This document shows positions 10,295-19,042 of a stretch of DNA of 64,000 bases, one piece after another. Source of the DNA: Phyllobacterium sp. T1293. GTDB lineage: Bacteria > Pseudomonadota > Alphaproteobacteria > Rhizobiales > Rhizobiaceae. The notes under the pieces are model-generated. The model had not been told where the DNA came from and made no database searches. It was given only the letters and a program-made list of their open reading frames with translations. The DNA is taken from NCBI RefSeq assembly GCF_020731415.2, contig NZ_CP088273.1, forward strand, positions 2,609,001 to 2,673,000, read 5' to 3'. The translations under genes were made by a program, and so were the position numbers. Every line of letters starts with the position of its first letter. Within the stretch, counting starts at the first letter, position 1.

Positions 10295-11124
10295 ATAGCC
10301 GAAGGGTCCAGCGCCGTGCTGTCTTTCCATCGTGCCACAAGGGCGGCCATATCAGCTTTTTCAAAGGCATCACGCAGCGCGGCAAAGCTTGGGAGAACGA
10401 AATACGCACGCTGGAACTTGTCGATTTCATAGCCGGTCCGCATGACCGTTTCGAGATTGAAGGGAACGTGGTGGGCATCGGGGCTTTCAACCGAATACTG
10501 CAGCTCACTGAAGGATGACATCAAGCCCGCCCCGAAGGCCTTCAGCTCTGCGCCCTCTTCCTGCATCAGGCCGAATTCGGCAGTGTACCAGTAAAGCCGG
10601 GCCACCATCTGTTCACCGCCAAGGCGAACGGCAGCTCCACCCTTTTCACCATAAAGCTGCATAAAATCAGCAAACACAGGCTGGCTGAGAATTGGAACAT
10701 GGCCGAAGAAATCATGGAACATGTCCGGCTCGACAATGTAGTCGAGTTCTTTCTTGCTGCGCAGCCAATTGGTGACGGGGAATCGCCGATTGGCAAGGTG
10801 ATCAAAAAACGGTTCATTCGGGATAAGGCCAGGAACAGCCACGATTTCCCAACCGGTCAGCTTGCGCAGCCGTTCGCTCACATCATGAAAATCAGGGATG
10901 CGATCAAGAAGACCCAGAGCATCAACACCATCGAGATAGCTGTGATGAGCAAGCCGTGAGGTCAGCTTGGTCTGGCGGTCGCAAAGGGTACGCCACACGT
11001 CCTGATCTTCCACCGAATAATCATACTGCTGCTCAACGGTAAAATCTGGCTGGCAGGCATGATAATCGCCACGCAATCCCTGAGCGGCGCATTCGCGGGC
11101 ATAGGCCTCAACACTGATGGTCAT
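10291..11124 (-). CDS. phhA: Phenylalanine 4-monooxygenase
   Basis: Pterin- and Fe(II)-dependent aromatic amino acid hydroxylase converting Phe to Tyr, the entry to phenylalanine catabolism. The 277-aa monodomain length is the bacterial form without the ACT regulatory domain. The iron ligands are His137 and His142 in FHDFFGHVP and Glu183 in YWYTAEFG. I start at MTISVEAYAREC, because a strong AGGAGG ribosome site lies just upstream, rather than 7 codons earlier. A divergent Lrp/AsnC regulator starts 123 bases away and is the obvious candidate controller. Confidence 0.96.
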   Translation of the reverse strand: MTISVEAYARECAAQGLRGDYHACQPDFTVEQQYDYSVEDQDVWRTLCDRQTKLTSRLAHHSYLDGVDALGLLDRIPDFHDVSERLRKLTGWEIVAVPGLIPNEPFFDHLANRRFPVTNWLRSKKELDYIVEPDMFHDFFGHVPILSQPVFADFMQLYGEKGGAAVRLGGEQMVARLYWYTAEFGLMQEEGAELKAFGAGLMSSFSELQYSVESPDAHHVPFNLETVMRTGYEIDKFQRAYFVLPSFAALRDAFEKADMAALVARWKDSTALDPSAI

Positions 11125-11193
11125 GAATTCCTCCTCGGTTCCCATTTTCAGACAAAGGATATGTCGGGAAAGCGAGTGAATTTGACCTTATTG

Positions 11194-11217
11194 TCTCAAT
11201 GTAGCATCCTGTTGAGA
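11194..11217. promoter_or_regulatory. Inverted repeat between phhA and the Lrp/AsnC gene
   Basis: TCTCAA at 11194-11199 is answered by TTGAGA at 11212-11217, separated by 12 bases, in the 122-base divergent intergenic region. Lrp/AsnC proteins bind loosely palindromic AT-rich sites of about this size. It is offered as a candidate operator controlling both genes. A 6-bp arm can arise by chance. Confidence 0.35.
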
Positions 11218-11246
11218 GAAATATACACTCTTCCGGAGAAAAATGA

Positions 11247-11729
11247 GTGACATCTCCTCGATTTGACGAATTTGAAGTGAAGATGCTCCAAGTGCTGCGC
11301 GATAATGGCCGGGTGCCGATCACTGATCTTGCCCAGACCATCGGACTTTCCGCCACGCCCTGTGGTCGACGTTTCGACGCATTGCAGGAAACCGGCGTTA
11401 TCAAAGGCTTCGCCGCTGTCATCGACCGGCGATCTATCGGGCTCATGGTGGAGGTGTTCGTTCAGGTGCGGCTCACGTCCCATAGTGACGATTCGCCGGA
11501 GCGCTTCATCACCGAAATACAACGTATGGATGAGGTATCATCCTGCTGGACAATGACCGGCGAGCACGACTTTCTGTTGCATGTCATGGTGCCAACCGTC
11601 GATGATCTCAACGATTTCGTCATGCACAGGTTGATGCGTCTGAAGGGTGTGCGCGATGTACACACCCAACTCGTTCTGCAAAATATCAAGGGGCCGGGCC
11701 AGATACCGCTCGACCACCTGAAACGCTGA
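11247..11729 (+). CDS. Lrp/AsnC family transcriptional regulator
   Basis: 160 aa: an N-terminal HTH (residues 5-55; DEFEVKMLQVLRDNGRVPI, then LAQTIGLSATPCGRRFDALQ) and a C-terminal RAM/ASNC ligand-binding domain (residues 65-150; VFVQVRLTS, CWTMTGEHDFLLHVMVP). The start is GTG with a GGAGA ribosome site upstream; the ATG 4 bases before is in another frame and soon meets a stop. Divergent placement next to phhA suggests it senses phenylalanine or tyrosine and regulates phhA, an inference from context. Its stop directly abuts the convergent argB stop. Confidence 0.92.
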   Translation: MTSPRFDEFEVKMLQVLRDNGRVPITDLAQTIGLSATPCGRRFDALQETGVIKGFAAVIDRRSIGLMVEVFVQVRLTSHSDDSPERFITEIQRMDEVSSCWTMTGEHDFLLHVMVPTVDDLNDFVMHRLMRLKGVRDVHTQLVLQNIKGPGQIPLDHLKR

Positions 11730-12623
11730 TCAGGGAACGATCAGTGTTCCGGCACCACGCTCGGTGAAAAGCTCAAGCAGAACCGAATGCGGTGTCTTTC
11801 CGTTGAGGATAACCACGCCCTCGACACCGCGATTGATCGCATCAATGCAGGTTTCGACCTTGGGGATCATGCCGCCCGAAATCGTTCCGTCCTTAATCAG
11901 CGCGCGCGCCTGACCAACGGAGAGTTCCTTGATCAGTTTCTTGTCCTTGTCGAGCACGCCGGGAACATCGGTCAGGAACAAGAGGCGCGAGGCCGCCAAA
12001 GCGCCGGCAATGGCGCCAGCAAAGGTATCGGCATTGATATTATAGGTATGTCCATCGCGGCCCGGTGCAACCGGAGCGATGACCGGGATCATCTCGGAGC
12101 GTGCCAGTAAATCGAGCAATGTACGATCCACTTCAACCGGTTCACCGACGAAGCCAAGATCAACGATCTTTTCGATATTGGAATCCGGATCGATGATTGT
12201 CTTCTTTGCCTTTTCAGCAAAGACCATATTGCCGTCCTTGCCGCACAGGCCAATGGCCCATTCGCCCTCGGCATTAATCAGCGCGACAATTTCCTTGTTG
12301 ATCGAACCGGCCAGGACCATCTCGACAATCTCGAGCGTCTTTGCGTCGGTGACACGCAGGCCACCTTCGAATTTGGACTCGATACCCATACGGGCCAGCA
12401 TCGATGCAATCTGCGGGCCGCCGCCATGCACAACAATCGGATTGATACCGGACTGCTTCAACAGGGCGATATCACGGGCAAAGGCCTTACCCAGCGTGGC
12501 ATCGCCCATGGCATGACCGCCATATTTCACAACGACGGTCTTGTTTTCATACCGCTGCATATAGGGAAGAGCGGCGGAGAGAAGGCTTGCCTGAATTTCT
12601 GCGGTGTGCTCAGTCTCGGACAT
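11730..12623 (-). CDS. argB: Acetylglutamate kinase
   Basis: Phosphorylates N-acetyl-L-glutamate, the second step of arginine synthesis. The 297-aa amino acid kinase fold shows the ATP-binding [11 protein letters not shown] near the start, [18 protein letters not shown], the substrate-side [17 protein letters not shown], and [15 protein letters not shown] followed by GGMIPKVE near the end. The N-terminal extension before VVKYGG is the type found in arginine-sensitive hexameric enzymes. It sits downstream of engB, yidC and rnpA on the same strand but is separated from them by the sigma/anti-sigma pair. Confidence 0.96.
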   Translation of the reverse strand: MSETEHTAEIQASLLSAALPYMQRYENKTVVVKYGGHAMGDATLGKAFARDIALLKQSGINPIVVHGGGPQIASMLARMGIESKFEGGLRVTDAKTLEIVEMVLAGSINKEIVALINAEGEWAIGLCGKDGNMVFAEKAKKTIIDPDSNIEKIVDLGFVGEPVEVDRTLLDLLARSEMIPVIAPVAPGRDGHTYNINADTFAGAIAGALAASRLLFLTDVPGVLDKDKKLIKELSVGQARALIKDGTISGGMIPKVETCIDAINRGVEGVVILNGKTPHSVLLELFTERGAGTLIVP

Positions 12624-12793
12624 GTGGGAAGCAAGCTCCAGCTTGAAAAGGACGGGGGGTTCATAACCCTAAAGACGATCATGGGCAAACATGATTTAGG
12701 GTTGGCGGGAACGTTTTTGCATGCGGCCCATTGACAGATGAACCTCTGCACAGATTTAACTTCGTTAATCAAAGAGTTGGAAACGTCTACCGC

Positions 12794-13333
12794 ATGACAC
12801 CCGAGGGCATATCGGAACTGATTTCGCGAGTCGCTCTGCGCGACCGTGCGGCGTTCGATGTGCTTTACAGCTCAACAAGTGCGAAACTATTCGGCGTATG
12901 CCTGCGTATCTTGGGCAATCGCTCGGAAGCAGAGGACGCACTACAGGATATCTACGTCAAGATCTGGAACAAGGCAGACCGGTTTGCAGTCTCTGATACC
13001 AGCCCTATTTCATGGTTGGTGGCCATTGCCCGCAATCACTCGATTGATGTGCTGCGCGCGCGCAAACCCGCTGCAGCTGAACTGGAAAAAGCCGTGGGTG
13101 TTGCTGAACCATCGCCCAATCCCGAACAATCTGCAATTGCATCGGGTGAGACAAAGCGCATCAATGAATGTCTCGACCAGTTGGACACTGACCGGGCATC
13201 GGCGGTGCGGGGCGCCTATCTGAATGGCGAGAGTTACGAACTTCTGGCGATACACCACAGAGTACCACTGAATACAATGCGGACATGGCTACGCCGCAGC
13301 CTGATGAAACTGAAGGAATGTCTGGAACGATGA
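12794..13333 (+). CDS. ECF-type RNA polymerase sigma factor
   Basis: 179 aa from the chosen ATG. Region 2 is seen as RAAFDVLYSSTSAKLFGVCL with EAEDALQDIYVKIWN, and region 4 as ESYELLAIHHRVPLNTMRTW followed by RSLMKLKECL; no regions 1 or 3, as in group IV factors. The open frame extends to a TTG 21 codons upstream, but the ATG at MTPEGISELIS gives the usual ECF length. Its last codons overlap the anti-sigma start as ATGA. Pairing with a downstream RskA-like membrane protein resembles SigK/RskA-type systems. The inducing signal and target genes are unknown. Confidence 0.92.
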   Translation: MTPEGISELISRVALRDRAAFDVLYSSTSAKLFGVCLRILGNRSEAEDALQDIYVKIWNKADRFAVSDTSPISWLVAIARNHSIDVLRARKPAAAELEKAVGVAEPSPNPEQSAIASGETKRINECLDQLDTDRASAVRGAYLNGESYELLAIHHRVPLNTMRTWLRRSLMKLKECLER

Positions 13334-14049
13334 GCACGATACCACCCGATGACACAATGCCGGAAGGCGACGATTTCGTCGCTGCCGAGTATGTGCTGGG
13401 CGTGCTCCCGGAACAGGAGCGGCGCGACGCTGCCCGCCGTATTGAAAACGACCCTGAATTTGCCCGCCTTGTTGCCAACTGGCAGCGCCAGTTCGATCCA
13501 CTGAATGAGCAGTTCCAGCCGGTGACAGCGCCCAATTACCTGAAAGGTCAGGTCGACCAGCGCCTGTTTGGAATAGACTCAGGGCGGGTCGCAGCGGGCG
13601 CTTCATTCTGGAATAGCCTCGCCTTCTGGCGGACGGTCGCCGTTGCGGCACTTGCCCTTGTTATATTCAACGTCAGTCGAGAGTACGTCCAACGTCAGGC
13701 TGGCCCTGCGCCCTCGCAACTGATTGCTTCCATGGCAAGCGACACCGGTCCGCTGCGAAGCGTGGCAATCTTTGATGACAGGTCGAAAAAGCTGAAAGTG
13801 ACCCTTGTTGCCGGAGAAATCCCGCAGGGCAAATCGCTCGAGCTTTGGCTGATCGCCGGAAAAGACGCCCCGGTCTCGCTTGGTGTGCTGAAGTCGCCCA
13901 AGATAACCGAATTTGCGGTATCGAGCCCTGTCGCGGCTAAATTGCGCGATGGCACAACGCTGGCCATCTCGGTTGAACCCGTCGGCGGTTCGCCGAGCGG
14001 TGCGCCTACAGGTGCAGTTGTGGCTGCAGGCTCGGTGAGCAGCATTTAG
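13330..14049 (+). CDS. Anti-sigma factor, RskA-like membrane protein
   Basis: 239 aa. A cytoplasmic N-terminal segment (residues about 10-80; EYVLGVLPEQERRDAARRIE) resembles anti-sigma zinc-finger-like domains but has no HxxxCxxC motif. One membrane helix follows near residues 100-118 (VAVAALALVIFNVS), then a periplasmic RskA domain (SLELWLIAGKDAPVSLGVL). The start lies in a 4-base overlap with the sigma gene stop, so the pair is translationally coupled. It should bind and restrain the adjacent sigma factor at the membrane until signalled. Confidence 0.88.
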   Translation: MSTIPPDDTMPEGDDFVAAEYVLGVLPEQERRDAARRIENDPEFARLVANWQRQFDPLNEQFQPVTAPNYLKGQVDQRLFGIDSGRVAAGASFWNSLAFWRTVAVAALALVIFNVSREYVQRQAGPAPSQLIASMASDTGPLRSVAIFDDRSKKLKVTLVAGEIPQGKSLELWLIAGKDAPVSLGVLKSPKITEFAVSSPVAAKLRDGTTLAISVEPVGGSPSGAPTGAVVAAGSVSSI

Positions 14050-14062
14050 AAAACAGAGCGGT

Positions 14063-14782
14063 TTATTCTTCGAGAAGAAGCGCTATCGCCGCGCGCAGTT
14101 CGTCCAGACCAGCGCCCTTTTCCGATGATGTGGCCAAGATTGTTGGATATGCCGCTGCACGCTTCTTGATGGCCTGTGCGGTTTCTTCCATGAGACGCGG
14201 AACACCGGCAGGCTTGATCTTGTCGATCTTGGTCAGAACGATCTGGTAAGAAACCGCCGCACGATCCAGAAGGTCGAGCACCTCGGCATCATTTTTCTTT
14301 ACACCATGGCGGGCGTCGATGAGCAGGTACACGCGCTTCAAGGTGGTGCGGCCGCGCAGATAATCGAAAACAAGGCGCGTCCATGCGTCGACCTGTTCTT
14401 TCGGCGCTTCGGCAAAACCATATCCCGGCATATCGACTACCGCGAGTGGTGGCAGGTCGCCATTTTCGCCTGAATGCCCATCCGGCACAAAATAGTTCAG
14501 CTCCTGCGTACGGCCCGGCGTGTTGGACGTGCGTGCGAGACCCTTCTGGCCAATGATCGCATTGATCAGCGAGGACTTGCCAACATTCGAGCGACCGGCA
14601 AACGCGATTTCGATGGGCCCCTCCGGCGGCAGGAACTTCATTGCAGGAACGCCGCGAATGAAAACCCAGCCCTGCGCAAAGAGCATCCGGCCCTTTTCGA
14701 TCAGCCTGGTCGTATTGTCGTTGGTTTCACTCACGTTCTTTTCCGTCCGTTCATTGGGCAGCCATATGCCACCTGCATTCAA
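14063..14782 (-). CDS. engB: Ribosome biogenesis GTP-binding protein EngB/YsxC
   Basis: Essential TRAFAC GTPase that helps assemble the large ribosomal subunit. Motifs: G1 [17 protein letters not shown]2 with [14 protein letters not shown]3 [12 protein letters not shown]4 LTKIDKI, and G5 [10 protein letters not shown]. The frame allows 239 aa from an upstream start; a GTG 16 codons in ([16 protein letters not shown]) would give about 223 aa, nearer to relatives, so the true start is open. A hairpin terminator separates it from yidC upstream, so it may have its own promoter. Confidence 0.95.
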   Translation of the reverse strand: MNAGGIWLPNERTEKNVSETNDNTTRLIEKGRMLFAQGWVFIRGVPAMKFLPPEGPIEIAFAGRSNVGKSSLINAIIGQKGLARTSNTPGRTQELNYFVPDGHSGENGDLPPLAVVDMPGYGFAEAPKEQVDAWTRLVFDYLRGRTTLKRVYLLIDARHGVKKNDAEVLDLLDRAAVSYQIVLTKIDKIKPAGVPRLMEETAQAIKKRAAAYPTILATSSEKGAGLDELRAAIALLLEE

Positions 14783-14830
14783 TGTTATCGCCGCCTTGTC
14801 AACTGAACGAGATTGTTCAACGACAAATGA

Positions 14831-14857
14831 AAAGCCCCCGGTATGAGCGGGGGCTTT
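14831..14857 (-). terminator. Rho-independent terminator after yidC
   Basis: A 9-bp stem (AAAGCCCCC at 14831-14839 with GGGGGCTTT at 14849-14857) and a 9-base loop, starting 22 bases beyond the yidC stop. Read on the minus strand, the second arm ends in CTTTT. It would end or weaken the rpmH-rnpA-yidC transcript before engB. Confidence 0.8.
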
Positions 14858-14878
14858 GGGAATTCCGGGTTAACCCGC

Positions 14879-16720
14879 CTATTCGGCGGGCTTCGGTTTC
14901 TTCTTGAAGAGCCCTGCGAGATTGTCCCACAGTTCGATCTTTGCACCCTGCCGCTTCATGATAATGCCCTGCTGGGTGATCGACAGGAAGTTGTTCCACG
15001 CCCAGTAAATCACGAGGCCCGCCGGGAAACTGGACAGCATGAACGTGAAGATCAGCGGCATCCAGTTGAAAATCATCGCCTGTGTTGGATCTGGCGGTGT
15101 CGGGTTCATGCGCATCTGCAGGAACATCGTCACACCCATGATCAATGGCCAGACGCCGATCATCAGGAATGCCGGAACCGTCCATGGAATAAGACCGAAC
15201 AGGTTGAATACGGATGTTGGATCGGGCGCAGCCAAATCCTGAATCCAGCCAAAGAACGGCGCATGGCGCATTTCGATGGTGACGTACAGAACCTTATACA
15301 GCGCGAAGAAGACCGGAATCTGGATCAGGATCGGCCAGCAACCGGCGATCGGATTGATCTTCTCGGTCTTGTAAAGCTCCATCATGGCCTGCTGTTGCTT
15401 GACCTTGTCATCCGCATATTTCTCGCGGATTTCAGTCATCTTCGGCTGAACCAGCTTCATGCGCGCCATCGAAGCATAGGACTTGTTGGCAAGCGGGAAG
15501 AACAGCGCCTTGAGCAGAACAGTCACAACAAGGATGGCGACGCCGAAGTTGCCGATAGCCTTATAGAGCCAGTCGATGAGATAGAACATCGGCTCGGTGA
15601 TGAAATAGAACCAGCCCCAATCGATCAGGTTCTTGAACAATGGAATATGCAGATTGTTCATGTAGCCATTGATCTTGCCAACTTCCTTGGCGCCGGCAAA
15701 GACGAGGTTTTCGATTGTGGTGGACTGGCCGGGTTCAATCGTTGTCGGGTCAGACAGATAATCGCTCTGATACTGCGGGCGGCCATTGTCGAAGTAGGAC
15801 ATACGGGCTTTGAACGGCTTTGACTGTGCCGGAACGAGAGCGGCAGCCCAATATTTGTCAGTAATGCCGATCCAGCCGCCAGTGTCTGTTTTCTCCGGAG
15901 CGACTTCTTTTTCTTTCTCGATCGCCGCGAATTTGTACTCGACCAGCTTTCCGGCAATCACGCCAATCGGGCCTTCGTGCAACACATAGGTGCTGGCATG
16001 CAAAGGCTTGTAGAAGCGTGTGACGCGGCCATAGGAGGCCAAAGACACCGGAGCTGACGTTCCATTCGTCACGGCGTCCTTGACGGTAAACATATAGTTG
16101 TCGTCAACGCTGAACGTGCGCTTGAAAGTCAGGCCTTTTTCATTGGTAAAGGTCAGTGTAACCGGTGTGGATGGGCTAAGCTTGTTGTTGCCATCGACAG
16201 TCCAGACGGTCGTTGGACCGGGAACGGTTCCTGTGGCGTCATTCCCGGTGAACCCGATCTCGACGAACTGCCCGTCCGCCATCTGGGAAGGGCTCAACAG
16301 CTGAATGGTCGGCGAATTGTTGTCGACAGTCTCGTGATACTGCTTGAGCTGCAGGTCATCGAGACGCGCGCCGGTCAGGCTGATGGAACCGCTGAGGCTG
16401 GGCGTGTCGATCACAACCCGTGAAGTCTGACCAAGAACCGCAGCGCGGCTCAGGGAACCTGGCTGTGTCGCATCCGGCGTCTGCCCCGGAATATTTGCAC
16501 CCGGCGCTGCTGGTGTCGTGCCTGGCAGATTGTTGGCTGTTGTTCCGGCCGCTGGCGCTGGCTGTGCCGCTGTTTTAGCTGCCTGAGCCTGCCGTGAGGC
16601 TTCAACCTGTGCCTGCTGGCGCTCAGCCTCGATCTTGGGGCCCATATAGAACACCTGCCAAAGTCCCAGAATAACGACGGACAAAGCAATGGTGATAAAG
16701 AAATTACGATTGGTTTCCAT
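14879..16720 (-). CDS. yidC: Membrane protein insertase YidC
   Basis: 613 aa, the full Gram-negative form. TM1 at about residues 6-25 (NFFITIALSVVILGLWQVFY), then a low-complexity Ala/Pro/Thr linker and a large periplasmic beta domain, then the conserved five-helix core beginning near residue 375 (FGVAILVVTVLLKALFFP, with the hydrophilic groove arginine expected just inside the SYASMARMKLVQPKM region). It inserts proteins into the inner membrane alone or with SecYEG. Its start overlaps the rnpA stop by one base (TAATG), so the two are coupled. Confidence 0.97.
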   Translation of the reverse strand: METNRNFFITIALSVVILGLWQVFYMGPKIEAERQQAQVEASRQAQAAKTAAQPAPAAGTTANNLPGTTPAAPGANIPGQTPDATQPGSLSRAAVLGQTSRVVIDTPSLSGSISLTGARLDDLQLKQYHETVDNNSPTIQLLSPSQMADGQFVEIGFTGNDATGTVPGPTTVWTVDGNNKLSPSTPVTLTFTNEKGLTFKRTFSVDDNYMFTVKDAVTNGTSAPVSLASYGRVTRFYKPLHASTYVLHEGPIGVIAGKLVEYKFAAIEKEKEVAPEKTDTGGWIGITDKYWAAALVPAQSKPFKARMSYFDNGRPQYQSDYLSDPTTIEPGQSTTIENLVFAGAKEVGKINGYMNNLHIPLFKNLIDWGWFYFITEPMFYLIDWLYKAIGNFGVAILVVTVLLKALFFPLANKSYASMARMKLVQPKMTEIREKYADDKVKQQQAMMELYKTEKINPIAGCWPILIQIPVFFALYKVLYVTIEMRHAPFFGWIQDLAAPDPTSVFNLFGLIPWTVPAFLMIGVWPLIMGVTMFLQMRMNPTPPDPTQAMIFNWMPLIFTFMLSSFPAGLVIYWAWNNFLSITQQGIIMKRQGAKIELWDNLAGLFKKKPKPAE

Positions 16721-17103
16721 TATCGGGTCCTGTTGGGCCGGTCATGTCTTGGAGAAACGCCGGTTTGGTATTTTTTGGAAACCCGTTTTGAGAGTTCCCG
16801 GGATAAGTCCGCAAACGGCGCGTCAAGCGCGTCACGGCGAGCAACGATCACATAGTCGGTTCCGGGGGCCATGTCACCTGCAACTTTGACGCGTACAGCC
16901 TCTCTCAGGCGACGCTTGATGCGATTGCGGACGACGGCATTTCCGTTCTTTTTTGTGACTGTAAAACCAACACGCGGCGGACCTTCCCGGTCTTCACGCT
17001 GCTTGACTTCGAGCAGGAAAAAGCCGCCACGGCGTTTTTCTCCGGCCCGAACAGCCAAAAACTCCGCTCTCTTGCGAAGGCGGAGTGGTTTTTGATCATT
17101 CAT
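16720..17103 (-). CDS. rnpA: Ribonuclease P protein component
   Basis: Basic protein subunit that helps the catalytic RNA trim 5' leaders of pre-tRNAs. From the chosen ATG it is 127 aa and begins [19 protein letters not shown]. The RNR signature is [15 protein letters not shown], and [15 protein letters not shown] forms the central strand. A TTG 8 codons upstream also opens the frame. It lies between rpmH and yidC in the order known across bacteria, and its stop overlaps the yidC start by one base. Confidence 0.95.
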   Translation of the reverse strand: MNDQKPLRLRKRAEFLAVRAGEKRRGGFFLLEVKQREDREGPPRVGFTVTKKNGNAVVRNRIKRRLREAVRVKVAGDMAPGTDYVIVARRDALDAPFADLSRELSKRVSKKYQTGVSPRHDRPNRTR

Positions 17104-17151
17104 TCCTGCAATGCCAACGTTGGCCAACCGCGCAAACCTGCGCGGAATGCC

Positions 17152-17286
17152 TTATGCCGACAACCGCTTGCGACCGCGAGCACGACGTGCTGCGATAACC
17201 TTGCGGCCGCCTGCAGTAGCCATACGGGCGCGAAACCCGTGACGACGTGCGCGGACAAGTTTGGATGGCTGATAAGTACGCTTCAT
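17152..17286 (-). CDS. rpmH: Ribosomal protein L34
   Basis: A 44-residue, extremely basic protein translated directly from the sequence; it begins [18 protein letters not shown] and ends GRKRLSA, which is textbook L34. It sits immediately upstream of rnpA (about 48 bases) in the conserved rpmH-rnpA-yidC order. The promoter should lie in 17287-17528, a 242-base gap shared with the divergent histidine kinase gene. Confidence 0.97.
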   Translation of the reverse strand: MKRTYQPSKLVRARRHGFRARMATAGGRKVIAARRARGRKRLSA

Positions 17287-17528
17287 TTGTTTAATACCGC
17301 GGTGTGCGGCCCTTCTTGTGGTCTGTTCTTTGACAGGAGCATATCAGGACCGCCATTAGCGCATAAAAATGCGCCGCCGGGGCGGTCAACCCGGACGTGC
17401 GCGGCTTATAGAGGCATGATGGTGATAAGTCAATTCATACGAGAAGATTCACAAATAGGCAAAAATCAGGAAGTGATTTATTGTACCGGCGCAACGTTTG
17501 ACCTACATCGGGCGTTGATGGAGCAAAT

Positions 17529-19028
17529 ATGGCGGTAACGCAAAAGGAACAGCAACGGTCGCGCGTGCTAATGCAGGCGGGTCGGCGTTTGCCTGTTCTC
17601 AAACGGCTTTCCGGTAAGCTGCTGCGTCTTACACTTCTGTTCGGCATTCTGGCCGGAGTCATGATTTTCGTTCCCATCATGGCCGATATGCGAATGCGCT
17701 GGCTTTCGGACCGCCTGAATACGGTTGCTGCCGCCAGCGTCGTGCTCGCTGCGAGCGATGGCAAAGACATCCCCCAGAGTGTGCAGAACGACGTGCTTCT
17801 TGCCACGGGCACCAAGGCGATTGCCCTGCGTGAAATGGGAGCTTCGCGCCTGCTTGCGGTTTCGGAAATGCCATCCAAGGTCGACCGGCATATCGACATG
17901 ACCGTGACCGACCCCTGGACGACGCTGCGCGACGCTTTCGATACTATTATCAATGGTGGGAACCGCATCATCCTTGTGTACGGCCCTGTTGGAGACACCG
18001 GCAAAGTCATCGAGCTGATCACATCGGACGCGCCTTTGCGCAATGCGATGCTACGCTACGCCCGCAATGTCGCGCTTATCTCGATGTTCATTTCGGCTAT
18101 TACCGCGGGTCTGGTCTTCCTTGCCATCAGCCATCTGCTTATCCGGCCGATACAGCGCATGAGCGCCAACATGCTGGCTTTCGCCCAGCAGCCTGATGAT
18201 CCGCAGAGGGTCATTCAGCCTGATGATCGCGAAGACGAACTTGGCATTGCCCAGCGCGAACTGGCCGACATGCAGCTGCGGTTGCAACGCACGCTTTCCG
18301 AGCAAAAACACCTTGCCGACCTTGGTCTTGCCGTTTCCAAGATCAACCACGACATGCGCAATATTCTGGCATCCGCCCAGCTGATGTCCGATCACCTTGC
18401 CAATGCCAGCGATCCGGCCATTCAGCGCATGGTGCCGAAGCTTGTGCGGACGATCGATCGCGCCATCAATTATTCGCAGACCGTGCTTGCCTATGGCGGA
18501 ACACAGGAGCCACCGCCGCAGCGGCGGCGCGTTAAGCTTCACACTATCGTCGGCGATGTGGAAGAAATGCTCAATCTCGATGCAAAATCGGGAATCGAAT
18601 TCAAGAACCTCGTTCCTGAAAATTTCGAGATCGACGCCGATCCGGATCAATTCTTCCGCGTCATTTCCAATCTCTGCCGCAATTCTGTTCAGGCAATGAG
18701 CGGCGATACGGGTAGCGACACCTCAATTATCAAGCGGCTGACAATTACGGCGGGGCAAATCGGCACCACCTCTATCATCAGCATTGAGGATACGGGGCCG
18801 GGGCTCCCGCCCAAGGCCCGCGAGAATCTGTTCACGGCGTTCAAGGGCTCGGCGCGCTCGGGTGGCACTGGTCTCGGCCTTGCCATTGTCCACGAGCTGG
18901 TGCGCGCCCATGGCGGCACAATTGAACTGCGCGGCGGTGAAGGCGCCGGTACAGGTTTTGAAATCCGTATTCCGGATCAGCCGGTTTCTCTTGCCGAATG
19001 GCGCTCGCGCCGGGATTCAATATCGTGA
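17529..19028 (+). CDS. Orphan membrane sensor histidine kinase
   Basis: 499 aa. TM1 at about residues 32-52, a periplasmic sensor loop to about residue 178, TM2 at about 182-203, a HAMP segment beginning LLIRPIQRMSANML, a dimerisation/phosphoacceptor helix with His274 in VSKINHDMRNILASAQ, and an HATPase_c domain with N box FFRVISNLCRNSVQAM, G1 SIEDTGPGLPP and G2 SGGTGLGLAI. All kinase boxes look intact. No response-regulator gene is adjacent, so its partner is elsewhere. Its stop is 14 bases before the cardiolipin synthase start, suggesting co-transcription and a cell-envelope theme. Confidence 0.9.
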   Translation: MAVTQKEQQRSRVLMQAGRRLPVLKRLSGKLLRLTLLFGILAGVMIFVPIMADMRMRWLSDRLNTVAAASVVLAASDGKDIPQSVQNDVLLATGTKAIALREMGASRLLAVSEMPSKVDRHIDMTVTDPWTTLRDAFDTIINGGNRIILVYGPVGDTGKVIELITSDAPLRNAMLRYARNVALISMFISAITAGLVFLAISHLLIRPIQRMSANMLAFAQQPDDPQRVIQPDDREDELGIAQRELADMQLRLQRTLSEQKHLADLGLAVSKINHDMRNILASAQLMSDHLANASDPAIQRMVPKLVRTIDRAINYSQTVLAYGGTQEPPPQRRRVKLHTIVGDVEEMLNLDAKSGIEFKNLVPENFEIDADPDQFFRVISNLCRNSVQAMSGDTGSDTSIIKRLTITAGQIGTTSIISIEDTGPGLPPKARENLFTAFKGSARSGGTGLGLAIVHELVRAHGGTIELRGGEGAGTGFEIRIPDQPVSLAEWRSRRDSIS

Positions 19029-19042
19029 TATGACACTCACAA

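Noticed and set aside
14843..15823. A 326-codon plus-strand frame.
   Set aside because: It is antisense to yidC and rich in His/Arg/Asp/Glu repeats as expected of a shadow frame.
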